NCBI GenBank assembly: GCA_044224705.1
Contig: JBGAJY010000261.1
Location: forward strand, 1-7,046
Length of the DNA stretch: 7,046 nucleotides
Direction: 5' to 3'
DNA from: M3007 sp044224705
GTDB lineage: Bacteria > Bacteroidota > Bacteroidia > Chitinophagales > Saprospiraceae
Shown here: positions 1 to 6,410 of the stretch, piece after piece
Position numbering within the stretch: the first letter of the stretch is position 1
Layout: the number at the start of each line of letters is the position of its first letter
Program-made: the position numbers and the translations under genes
Notes under the pieces: generated by a model
Told to the model about the DNA's origin: nothing
Database searches by the model: none
What the model saw: only the letters and a program-made list of their open reading frames with translations

Positions 1-55
1 GTGGCAAGTACAAGATGAGAGCACCCCGACCCTTTTTTAATTCTAAAATCTGATT

Positions 56-71
56 TCAGGTATCAGGTATC
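56..71. repeat. short 7-bp tandem repeat in the left-edge non-coding stretch
   Basis: The unit TCAGGTA occurs twice in a row followed by TC, in the 84 bases between the window edge and the stop codon of the M23 peptidase gene. A small CTGA-TT-TCAG palindrome overlaps its left end. It lies downstream of the minus-strand gene. No convincing rho-independent terminator (GC stem plus T-run) is visible on either strand here, and the rest of positions 1-84 shows no gene. Confidence 0.4.
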
Positions 72-84
72 TTATTTCAAACAA

Positions 85-1449
85 TTAAGGATTCGTTCCA
101 TCCTTTTTCTCCGTCTCCGCTTTTTGCTTGTAAATCTCGTCGCGGGTGCGGTAGGGCACCGCGTTCAATTGTTGCATCAGGCCGTCGCGTACGCCTTTGA
201 ACCGCTCGAAATCGGCGCCGGTGATCGGAAGAGGTTGTGGCAGATTGAGTTTGAGGTGATCCACTTCTCTGCCATTTTTCCAAAAACGAAAGCAGCAGTG
301 CGGGCCGGTGGCGAGTCCGGTGGAGCCGACGTAGCCGATCGTCTGGCCCTGCGCCACCCGGGTGCCCGGGCGGATGCCTTTGGCGAAGCCGCTCATGTGC
401 AGGTACTGGGTCTGATAAGTGCCGTCGTGGCGGATTTTGACGTAGTTGCCGTTGCCGCCTTTGCGGGTGGCTTCGATCACGGTACCTTCGGCCACGGCGA
501 TGATCGGCGTGCCTTGCGGGGCGGCGTAGTCGGTGCCGTGGTGCGGGCGGTTGTAACCCAGGATCGGGTGAAAGCGGTTCTGGCTATACCGGCTCGAAAT
601 GCGGCTGAATTTGACCGGGGCTTTCAGGAAAGCCTTGCGGGCCGGGCGGCCGTCGAAGTCGAAGTAGTTGCACTTTTCGTTGGGCTTCTCGAAATTGAAA
701 GCGAAATACTCCTTGCCGTCACGTTCATACACCGCTGCAATGATCTTGCCCGTGCCGACGGCCTGTCCTTCCACGTAATGTTGTTCGTAAACAACTTTGA
801 AACGATCGCCCTGTTTTTGGTGGTAAAAATCCACCGAAGAAGCGAGAATGTCGATCATGCCGTCGGCTACTTCGTCGGAGAGGCCGTTGTCGGTCATGGC
901 CTGCCAGAAGCTGGTCTCGAGCACGCCCGAATTGGCCACGACTTTGGTTTCCACGGCGCGTTGCACGACTTCAACGTTGAAAGGTTCGCGCAGGTGGAAC
1001 AGGACGTATTCGTAGGGCGAGGGCTCGTACACCATGGCCAGCGGGTTGCCGCCGCCCGGTTCGGAGAGGAAATTGAGTTTTTTACCCACTCGCATGGCAG
1101 TGATGTTGAATTTGCCTTTGCAATTTTCAACGATGCGGTTCACGTCGGGGTAAGCGAGGCCCTGTTTCAGGAGGATTTCGCCCAACACGTCGCCCGAGTG
1201 GAGTTCGTCTTCAAAAAGGTGGAATTTGTCGAGGGAATATCCCCAGCGCACATTGTCCGGAAAAACCGGCAAGGCATCGAGAGCGGGATCGGCAAAAGCG
1301 AGAGCGGCGGCCTGGCGTGTCTGGGTGAGTTGAAAGGTGGTGACTAGGAGAGCGGCGGAGAGCGCGGCTGCGCCTGTAAGGATCAGGCTGCGGCGCTGGC
1401 GCCAGAATCGCCGCAATCGTGAAAGCGGCTTGCTGTCGTCTTGGTGCAC
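85..1449 (-). CDS. M23 family (LytM/MepM-like) membrane-anchored peptidoglycan metalloendopeptidase
   Basis: This 454-residue protein is a predicted zinc endopeptidase that cuts peptide cross-links in the periplasmic cell wall. A basic N-terminus (RLRRFWRQRR, residues 11-20) precedes one hydrophobic segment (about 22-40), so it is a signal anchor or uncleaved signal peptide. Residues 78-128 resemble the OapA/LysM-like region of MepM/YebA and Csd3 proteins (LHSGDVLGEILLKQGL..., ending VGKKLNFL). A linker domain follows to about 275. The LytM domain spans about 287-400. Zinc motif HxxxD is H303-D307 (HHGTD), followed by the usual AAPQGTPIIAVAEGTV core; the catalytic-type His is H351 in QYLHM; the last motif is GPHCCFRFW. 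Its second histidine, normally a zinc ligand, is C386, so the site reads HCC instead of HxH. The start is GTG at 1449: an in-frame stop lies 15 bases further upstream and no ATG precedes the membrane segment. The gene diverges from the T9SS cargo gene. Function by family is well supported; whether the HCC site is active is open. Confidence 0.93.
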   Translation of the reverse strand: MHQDDSKPLSRLRRFWRQRRSLILTGAAALSAALLVTTFQLTQTRQAAALAFADPALDALPVFPDNVRWGYSLDKFHLFEDELHSGDVLGEILLKQGLAYPDVNRIVENCKGKFNITAMRVGKKLNFLSEPGGGNPLAMVYEPSPYEYVLFHLREPFNVEVVQRAVETKVVANSGVLETSFWQAMTDNGLSDEVADGMIDILASSVDFYHQKQGDRFKVVYEQHYVEGQAVGTGKIIAAVYERDGKEYFAFNFEKPNEKCNYFDFDGRPARKAFLKAPVKFSRISSRYSQNRFHPILGYNRPHHGTDYAAPQGTPIIAVAEGTVIEATRKGGNGNYVKIRHDGTYQTQYLHMSGFAKGIRPGTRVAQGQTIGYVGSTGLATGPHCCFRFWKNGREVDHLKLNLPQPLPITGADFERFKGVRDGLMQQLNAVPYRTRDEIYKQKAETEKKDGTNP

Positions 1450-1702
1450 GTTTTTGTTGAATGATTAAGATGAACGGTTTAGCAAAATCGCACCGTTTCA
1501 AAGAAAGATTCGAGGCTGAAACGGGGGGTAGGTTCTCGGCGTTTTGCTGTCCGGACGGTTTTGAAAATCGGCGACATTTGACCTAAAACTTTGAAAATCA
1601 AAATCTCTGCAAACACAACCTTTGTTTCTTGCCGCCCGTTTTTACCCGTGGCTTCATGTAACGAGTGACGGCAAAAATAGAAGGCCCTTTCAATTTTGCG
1701 CC

Positions 1703-3490
1703 ATGTGCCATATGAAATTAACTAAAAAAGTCTGGCCGAAGCGGGTACGCGAACCCCGTATTTTGTCTGGCGGTTCGCCCCTTTTTCCCCTGCGACATTT
1801 GTTTGTTACGCTGGCATTTTTTGTCCCGTTTTGGGCCTTCGGTCAGAGCCACACCTTCGACTCCAGCAACATGGGCTGGGGCGCCACGGGCGATCCGACC
1901 AGCCAAACAGCCGCCTGGCTGGCCAACGGCGGCAACCCCGGCGGCTATATCCGCGTAACCGACGCTGCGGTAGGCGGCACATGGTATTTCGACGCGCCGG
2001 CCGACTTTACGGGCAACAAATGCGACGCCTACGGCAATTTTTTGCACTACGACCAATTCACCAGCGACACCAACAACCAGCAGCAATACGGCGGCCGGCC
2101 CGACGTCCTGCTCTTCGGCGCGGGACTCACCCTGGCCTTCGACAACGCCTACAATCCCGGTCTCAGCTGGACGCACTACGACGTGCAACTCATTGAAACG
2201 GCCGGCTGGCGCATCAACGATCTCAACGGCCCGCCCGCCACGCAGGCCCAGATGAAGGCCGCCCTGGCCAATGTCGCCGGCTTGCGTATCCGCGGCGAAT
2301 ACCGCTCGCAGGATGATTTCGGAGGGCTCGACAACGTGGTTTTGGAGAGCAGTTTCCGCTTCGATCTCGATGGCAACGACGACTCCGGGGCATTCAACGG
2401 CGATTTTTTGTCCGACACGCTGTGTTCGCCGCACGGCGGCATACTGGATGGCGATGCTGTTTTGACTGCCGAGACTGCCATCGATTCCATTCAGGTCAGA
2501 ATCCTGTTTGCCACTGCTTTTGAGCAATTATTCGCTTCGGGATTTCCAGCTGCCGTTGCCGTGCAATTTTCTCCGAACGACCACCTAACGCTCATCAATA
2601 CCGGCACCGCTACGAGCATTGATTTTTTATCGGCCCTTCACCAGATGGTGTATGTCGATGCCTCCCCCCAACCCGCCCGCGACACCCGCCTGATCGAATT
2701 CCGCGTGTTCACCGGCTGCGGCGAAGTGTCGGTGGTGAATGCCTACCTGCCCGTTTACCCGCCACCTTTTGCCGGAGAGAACGGCGACACGACCGTGTGC
2801 GAGGGAGGCGGCGCGTTTCCACTGGCCCTGGCGCTGGGCGGCACGCCCGAACCCGGCGGCTTCTGGCGGCCGGCAACCAGCAGCCCGGGCGTTTTCGATC
2901 CGGCCCGCGATGCTGCCGGGGTGTTTTCTTACATCATTCCGCCGGTGGGCGAATGTCCGGGCGATACGGCGCAGGTCACGGTGGCCGTTCAGCCGGGGTT
3001 CCGGCTGCGATCCGACACGACGATCTGTTACGACGACACGCTGACGCTGAGCGCTCCCGGCGGGCTCGCCAACTGGCAATGGAGCGACGGCAGCCGTGGC
3101 CTGACGCTGGACGTCACTTCGCCCGGAACCTTCGGACTGAGCGGCCGGTTGGGCGAATGCACGTTCACAGACAGCGTGGAAATCGGCTTTTTCAGCTGCC
3201 GCGAGTGCATTATTTACGCTCCCAACGCTTTTTCGCCGAACGACGACGGGCGAAACGACGTGTTTCAGTTGCACGTGCCCTGTGTTGTGTCGCGTTTCCG
3301 GCTGGAAATTTTTGATCGCTGGGGCGGGCTGGTTTTCGCCTCCGACGACCCGGAAGATACGTGGGACGGCACCATTCGCGGTCGCGAACAGGCGCCGGGC
3401 GTGTACCTCTGGCGGGCCCAATGGGAAGGCGAGTTGTTCGGGCAGCCGCATGTGGTGCGGAAATCGGGGGATGTGGTGTTGATCCGGTGA
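1703..3490 (+). CDS. secreted surface protein: laminin-B-like domain, Ig-like domains and T9SS type B (CHU_C) sorting domain
   Basis: This is a predicted exported protein of 595 residues, probably anchored on or released from the cell surface by the type IX secretion system. It has a long basic N-region, then a hydrophobic stretch (residues 31-46) ending AFGQ, a typical Bacteroidota Sec signal peptide. Residues about 51-215 match the laminin IV type A/B pattern: GTWYFDAP, DVLLFGAGLTLAF, a W-rich strand, an ALANVAGLRIRGEY helix-strand and the closing GLDNVVLES. Residues about 220-350 form a beta-rich region with adhesin-like composition. Two Ig/PKD-like modules follow at about 358-430 and 435-495 (DTTVC, DTTICYDDTLTL, WQWSDGS). 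The C-terminus (505-595) begins YAPNAFSPNDDGRNDVF and is a clear gliding-motility-associated type B signal. I chose ATG 1703; ATG 1712 is equally possible, and a TTG at 1622 would give 27 more residues but bury the signal peptide deeper. One weak promoter candidate is visible upstream (TTTTG ending at 1563, AAACTTTG at 1586-1593). Ligand unknown. Confidence 0.88.
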   Translation: MCHMKLTKKVWPKRVREPRILSGGSPLFPLRHLFVTLAFFVPFWAFGQSHTFDSSNMGWGATGDPTSQTAAWLANGGNPGGYIRVTDAAVGGTWYFDAPADFTGNKCDAYGNFLHYDQFTSDTNNQQQYGGRPDVLLFGAGLTLAFDNAYNPGLSWTHYDVQLIETAGWRINDLNGPPATQAQMKAALANVAGLRIRGEYRSQDDFGGLDNVVLESSFRFDLDGNDDSGAFNGDFLSDTLCSPHGGILDGDAVLTAETAIDSIQVRILFATAFEQLFASGFPAAVAVQFSPNDHLTLINTGTATSIDFLSALHQMVYVDASPQPARDTRLIEFRVFTGCGEVSVVNAYLPVYPPPFAGENGDTTVCEGGGAFPLALALGGTPEPGGFWRPATSSPGVFDPARDAAGVFSYIIPPVGECPGDTAQVTVAVQPGFRLRSDTTICYDDTLTLSAPGGLANWQWSDGSRGLTLDVTSPGTFGLSGRLGECTFTDSVEIGFFSCRECIIYAPNAFSPNDDGRNDVFQLHVPCVVSRFRLEIFDRWGGLVFASDDPEDTWDGTIRGREQAPGVYLWRAQWEGELFGQPHVVRKSGDVVLIR

Positions 3491-3496
3491 ATGCCT

Positions 3497-3504
3497 TAGA
3501 TTTG
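3497..3504 (+). promoter_or_regulatory. candidate Bacteroidota -7 element (TAGATTTG) upstream of the TPR membrane protein gene
   Basis: TAGATTTG matches the Bacteroidota -7 consensus TAnnTTTG exactly and sits in the 46-base gap before the ATG at 3537. This would give a leader of roughly 25 bases. The nearest upstream TTG (3479-3481) is only 15 bases away, shorter than the usual 17-23, so the -33 element is weak. The downstream gene may therefore be transcribed alone, with the upstream cargo gene, or both. Confidence 0.4.
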
Positions 3505-3536
3505 CCGGCCCGTGACCGTTACGCGCCATTTTTGCC

Positions 3537-5555
3537 ATGTCGAAAAAAAAGAAACCGCTGTCCCCGAAGAAAACCGTCGCCTCCTCCCCTGTCGCAGCGG
3601 AAACCCCGAGCGTGGAGCCCGGAGCGCCCGGTGTTGAAGCCTCGTTTTTTCAAAAAAATTCCGTGCTCCTTCTGGTTGTGCTGATCGGAGCCACGGTGCT
3701 GGCTTACGCCGGCTCCTTGTCCAACGGCTTCATGATTTTCGACGACGACAAGGCCATCCGGTACAACAACGTCATCAAAAACCCCACGTTCAAAGGTATT
3801 TTCGGAGGAAACAACCTCGGCATGTACGCGCCGGTCACCTGGCTGGGTTATGCCCTGGTATACGCCCTGGCCGGTGAAAACGCGACGGCTTTCCACACGT
3901 TTAACCTGATCCTGCACGCCAGTTCGGTGGCCTGCGTGTTCTGGCTGCTCAACCTCCTGCAAGGCCGCCGCGAGGTGTCGTTTTTTACGGCCCTGCTTTT
4001 TGCCCTGCACCCGCTGACGGTGGAGCCGACCTGCTGGATTGCGGGTCAGAGTACGCTCAGTTTCTCCGTGTTTTACCTGCTGAGCCTCGTCGCCTACGTC
4101 AAATGGCAGGAGCGCGAAAAGCCGGTGTTCTACGCACTCACGCTGCTGCTCTTCCTGGTTTCTTCCCTCGCCAAATCTGCGGCCGTGACGCTGCCGCTGA
4201 TGCTCCTGCTCTTTGATTGGTATCGCAACGGCAAGGTGACGGCAAAAAACCTGCTGGCCAAGGCGCCGTTTTTTGCGATCAGCGCGGGGCTCGGGTTTTA
4301 CACCCTGCTCACCCGCGCGGCGGAAGGGCACAAACTGGTGGTGTCGTCGAGCGCTTACAGCGTGGTCGACCGTTTTTTCATGGTGTGCCACTCGCTGTTG
4401 TTTTACCCGGTCAAATTGCTGGCGCCGGTTAATTTGAGCATTTTTTATCCGATGGAAAAAACCGGCGGGACGTGGTCGGTGGATTATTATTTGGCCCCGG
4501 TGATTGTCGCAGCACTTGGCTGGCTGGTGTGGAAATACGGCCGGCCAACCCGTGAGATCGGCCTCGGCGTGTTGTGGTATTTTTTGCCGCTGACCATCAT
4601 GCTGCCCTTCGTGTCGGTCGGAACCTTTGAAATGCGCTCCGACCGCTACGTGTACATTTCTTCGGTCGGGTTGTTGTTTTTACTTGTTTGGTGGATGCAA
4701 AAATTGCAGCCGGCGTTGCGCCGGGGCATCCTGCTGGCCCTGGCCGCTTTGTTCGGTTTTTTGACCCATCAGCACAGCAAAGTGTGGAAAAACGAAGTGT
4801 CGGTGTTCAAAAACTGCATCGACCAGCACCCGAATTCCGCGTTGTGCAACTGCAACCTGGCCTACGGCGAGCTGCTGAATTTTGACTACGAAAACTCCAT
4901 CGACCACTACAACAAAACCCTGCAGATCGACAAAACCTACGTGGAGGCCTACAACGGCCGCGGGCAGGCGTTTTTTATGACCAATAAATTCAAGGAAGCC
5001 TTCTCGGATTTTGACATGGCCATCAATTCGGGCATCGTGACCCCGAGGCTTTTTCTCAACCGCGGCAAATGCCACGTGATCCTCAACCGCCCCGCCGAAG
5101 CTATCCCCGACCTCGCCAAAAGCATCGAACTCGAACCGCGCAACCCGGAGACCTACTACTTCAAAGCAGTTGCAGAAAGCAAAACCGGCGCGGAGGACGC
5201 AGCCATCGCCGATTACGGCAAAGCCATCGAACTGCAGCCCAGGTACGTGGAAGCGCTGGTGAATCGCGGCCTGATCTACGCCACGCGGAAAAACTACGAA
5301 GCCTCCGTCGCCGACTACACGGCCGCTCTGGCCGCCGACCCGAAAATCCCGATCGCGCTGAACAACCGCGCGGCGGCCTACATCAGCCTGGGCCAGCTCG
5401 ACCTGGCTTTACAGGATGCCACCAAGGCCATCGAAGTGCAGCCGGATTACGCGCGGGCTTACGATACCCGGGCGCGGATTCTGGTGGCGATGGGGCAGCC
5501 GGAGAAGGCGGCGAAGGATGCGGAGAAGGCGAGGGAGTTGATGGGGGGGAAGTAG
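3537..5555 (+). CDS. polytopic membrane protein with GT-C/TMTC-like glycosyltransferase half and C-terminal TPR array
   Basis: This 672-residue protein has two halves. After a Lys-rich cytoplasmic tail (1-38) there are about ten hydrophobic segments between residues 42 and 410. The first loop carries an acidic motif, FDDDKAIRYNN (68-78), in the position of the catalytic Asp of GT-C enzymes. HPLTVEP (158-164) and SDRYVYISSVGL (368-379) are signatures shared with TMTC-type O-mannosyltransferases and their bacterial relatives. Residues about 435-670 hold roughly seven TPRs of 34 residues, starting near 435, 469, 503, 537, 571, 605 and 639, with usual positions such as NRG, A and P. By family this suggests transfer of a sugar from a lipid-linked donor, with the TPRs binding protein. 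Neither donor nor acceptor can be read from the sequence. It lies 46 bases after the T9SS cargo gene on the same strand, so co-transcription is possible. The start is ATG 3537. The last codons contain a run of seven Gs (5543-5549). A non-enzymatic scaffolding role is the alternative. Confidence 0.87.
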   Translation: MSKKKKPLSPKKTVASSPVAAETPSVEPGAPGVEASFFQKNSVLLLVVLIGATVLAYAGSLSNGFMIFDDDKAIRYNNVIKNPTFKGIFGGNNLGMYAPVTWLGYALVYALAGENATAFHTFNLILHASSVACVFWLLNLLQGRREVSFFTALLFALHPLTVEPTCWIAGQSTLSFSVFYLLSLVAYVKWQEREKPVFYALTLLLFLVSSLAKSAAVTLPLMLLLFDWYRNGKVTAKNLLAKAPFFAISAGLGFYTLLTRAAEGHKLVVSSSAYSVVDRFFMVCHSLLFYPVKLLAPVNLSIFYPMEKTGGTWSVDYYLAPVIVAALGWLVWKYGRPTREIGLGVLWYFLPLTIMLPFVSVGTFEMRSDRYVYISSVGLLFLLVWWMQKLQPALRRGILLALAALFGFLTHQHSKVWKNEVSVFKNCIDQHPNSALCNCNLAYGELLNFDYENSIDHYNKTLQIDKTYVEAYNGRGQAFFMTNKFKEAFSDFDMAINSGIVTPRLFLNRGKCHVILNRPAEAIPDLAKSIELEPRNPETYYFKAVAESKTGAEDAAIADYGKAIELQPRYVEALVNRGLIYATRKNYEASVADYTAALAADPKIPIALNNRAAAYISLGQLDLALQDATKAIEVQPDYARAYDTRARILVAMGQPEKAAKDAEKARELMGGK

Positions 5556-5567
5556 CTCGACATCAAC

Positions 5568-5975
5568 CTACGTCGTGGTCAAAATTTCCTTAAACTCGTT
5601 CAATGTGAGCAGGGAAATTCTTGGGAAATCCACTTGTTTTAAAGTTCTGAACCCTCGGTCTTCCGAAACCAAATAACTGGCTCCGGCAGCAAATGCCGCA
5701 TCTGCAAATTTGTTGTCGTCTGTATCTCGCAGTAAATTCCATTGAAAATAGACCTCCGCACGGTAAACGTTTGGCAGGATGTCCAAAGCGTCTAAGAAAT
5801 CAGCTGCAGCCCTTTGTCCGTATTTTTGTGCCAAGATCTCCTCATATTCCGTCAAGATTTCGTTGGAAACAGCCAAATCAAACGCTCCACGGAGCAGCGC
5901 TTGAATTACCCAGTTGCTTTCGGAGCGTCGTGAAAGCGAAGAAACCAGAATATTGGTATCGAGAACAACCAGCAT
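5568..5975 (-). CDS. PIN-domain toxin, putative endoribonuclease of a toxin-antitoxin pair
   Basis: This 135-residue protein covers a whole PIN domain and has the length and layout of the PIN-family toxin group often listed as TIGR00305 (VapC-like). The predicted role is Mg2+-dependent RNA cleavage in the cytoplasm, held in check by the product of the gene before it. The acidic residues are in place: D6 in VVLDTNILVSSL, E43 in LTEYEEIL, the D84-D86-D87 cluster in RDTDDNKFADAAFAAGASYLVSEDRGF, and D106 in the same stretch. The ATG at 5975 is one base after the antitoxin stop (TGA-A-ATG), so translation is probably coupled. It converges with the TPR gene, with 12 bases between stops and no visible terminator. 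Its codons and bases are noticeably richer in A/T than both flanking genes, consistent with acquisition by transfer. The RNA target is not predictable. Confidence 0.88.
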   Translation of the reverse strand: MLVVLDTNILVSSLSRRSESNWVIQALLRGAFDLAVSNEILTEYEEILAQKYGQRAAADFLDALDILPNVYRAEVYFQWNLLRDTDDNKFADAAFAAGASYLVSEDRGFRTLKQVDFPRISLLTLNEFKEILTTT

Positions 5976-5976
5976 T

Positions 5977-6189
5977 TCAACCTTGCCCTTTTCGCCATTC
6001 TTCCATCAAGCCCTCCGTATATCCATGCTCCTCCCAAGCCCGGTCGGCTTCGTCCATGGCCTTTTCGAGCAGGTAACGAGCAATCATTCGGCGAATCTCG
6101 ACGAGTTCTTTTTCGGGCAAATTCATGGCGAATACTTTGAGCAGTTCGCGTTGCAGATTGGTGAGAGAAGGTTGTGTTGCGGCGCTCAT
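5977..6189 (-). CDS. small putative antitoxin paired with the PIN-domain toxin
   Basis: This 70-residue, highly charged protein is predicted to be mostly helical: NLQRELLKVFAMNLPEKELV (11-30), then a helix with EIRRMIARYLLEKAMDEADRAWEE (31-54) and a short C-terminal GLMEEWRKG. It has no recognisable helix-turn-helix or ribbon DNA-binding motif. Small proteins of this kind (LPEKEL, then an ARYL/EKAMDE helix, then W) occur directly before PIN toxins in Bacteroidota and cyanobacteria as I recall, so antitoxin is the best call, based mainly on position, size and the one-base spacing to the toxin. I chose ATG 6189: a longer reading (to TTG 6255) would begin upstream of the predicted transcription start. 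The start codon lies at the end of one copy of a perfect 32-bp tandem repeat, so an identical ATG with the same first nine following codons exists at 6221 in another frame. Confidence 0.72.
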   Translation of the reverse strand: MSAATQPSLTNLQRELLKVFAMNLPEKELVEIRRMIARYLLEKAMDEADRAWEEHGYTEGLMEEWRKGQG

Positions 6190-6221
6190 TTGGTGAGAGA
6201 AGGTTGTGTTGCGGCGCTCAT
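6158..6221. repeat. perfect 32-bp tandem duplication across the antitoxin start codon
   Basis: Positions 6158-6189 and 6190-6221 are identical over all 32 bases and directly abutting; identity stops sharply on both sides. On the minus strand each copy begins with ATG and encodes the antitoxin N-terminus MSAATQPSLT. Because 32 is not a multiple of three, the upstream copy is out of frame with the antitoxin. Confidence 0.97.
6186..6221 (-). other. 11-codon upstream reading frame (leader peptide candidate) overlapping the antitoxin start
   Basis: The ATG of the upstream repeat copy reads MSAATQPSLTK and then stops at TGA, whose bases overlap the antitoxin ATG as ATGA. It is created entirely by the 32-bp duplication. 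It would be the first ATG about 10 bases after the predicted transcription start, and could feed ribosomes onto the antitoxin start by termination-reinitiation. Whether it is translated cannot be told from sequence; there is no Shine-Dalgarno before either ATG, as is usual in this phylum. Confidence 0.4.
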
Positions 6222-6237
6222 AACAAGAAAATTTAGA

Positions 6238-6270
6238 CAAAGATAATCTTTCCAAAATTGCCGAAACAAA
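6238..6270 (-). promoter_or_regulatory. Bacteroidota-type promoter for the antitoxin-toxin operon
   Basis: On the minus strand TTTG (6270-6267) is followed after 21 bases by TATCTTTG (6245-6238), an exact match to TAnnTTTG with accepted spacing. Transcription would start near 6231, a short distance before the ATG at 6221 and about 40 bases before the ATG at 6189. This position argues against the longer TTG start at 6255. Confidence 0.65.
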
Positions 6271-6335
6271 TGAGGTGGTCTGACAAGGCGGCGGATGCGG
6301 CCAAGGTGTTGATGTGAGCCCCTCTTATTTACAAT

Positions 6336-6374
6336 GGAGACACGGAGTTTACTATAAATTTTCTCCGTGCCTCC
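6336..6374. repeat. intergenic inverted repeat with CACGGAG arms
   Basis: GGAGACACGGAG (6336-6347) pairs with CTCCGTGCCTCC (6363-6374): 12 positions, one of which is a G-T/A-C mismatch depending on strand, with a 15-base AT-rich loop containing a second small TTTA/TAAA stem. The right arm is itself a direct repeat (CTCCGTG twice). It lies about 37 bases past the stop of the minus-strand T9SS cargo gene, so it could end that transcript, but no T-run follows on that strand. The CACGGAG-type arms resemble dispersed intergenic repeats I recall from environmental Bacteroidota. Confidence 0.6.
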
Positions 6375-6410
6375 GTGTTTAAATATGCAATCCGGGGGTT
6401 ACACAGGGTA

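Noticed and set aside
124..1347. A 407-codon open frame on the plus strand opposite the M23 peptidase gene
   Set aside because: It is the antisense shadow of a well-recognised gene in GC-rich DNA; its translation is Ala/Val/Gly/His-rich with no family features.
1471..1500. Imperfect inverted repeat TGAACGGT ... ACCGTTTCA upstream of the M23 gene, a possible operator
   Set aside because: The stem is 8 pairs with a bulge and a 13-base loop, within what chance gives in a 250-base region; no consensus promoter is placed against it.
1691..1698. CAATTTTG as a -7 element for the T9SS cargo gene
   Set aside because: It has one mismatch to TAnnTTTG and would place the transcription start at or after the ATG at 1703.
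2627..3538. A 303-codon minus-strand open frame opposite the T9SS cargo gene
   Set aside because: The plus strand here carries Ig-like modules and a clear type B sorting signal; the antisense product has no recognisable features.
3519..4391. A 290-codon minus-strand open frame opposite the membrane protein gene
   Set aside because: The translation is rich in Gln, Arg, His and Gly with no domain, and the opposite strand clearly encodes membrane segments and TPRs.
5543..5549. Run of seven Gs near the end of the TPR gene, a possible slippage site
   Set aside because: It lies two codons before the stop, so slippage would alter only the extreme C-terminus; no functional consequence is apparent.
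6190..6255. Longer antitoxin start at TTG 6255 (92 residues)
   Set aside because: It would lie upstream of the predicted transcription start, uses a rare start codon, and reads the duplicated repeat in a meaningless frame.
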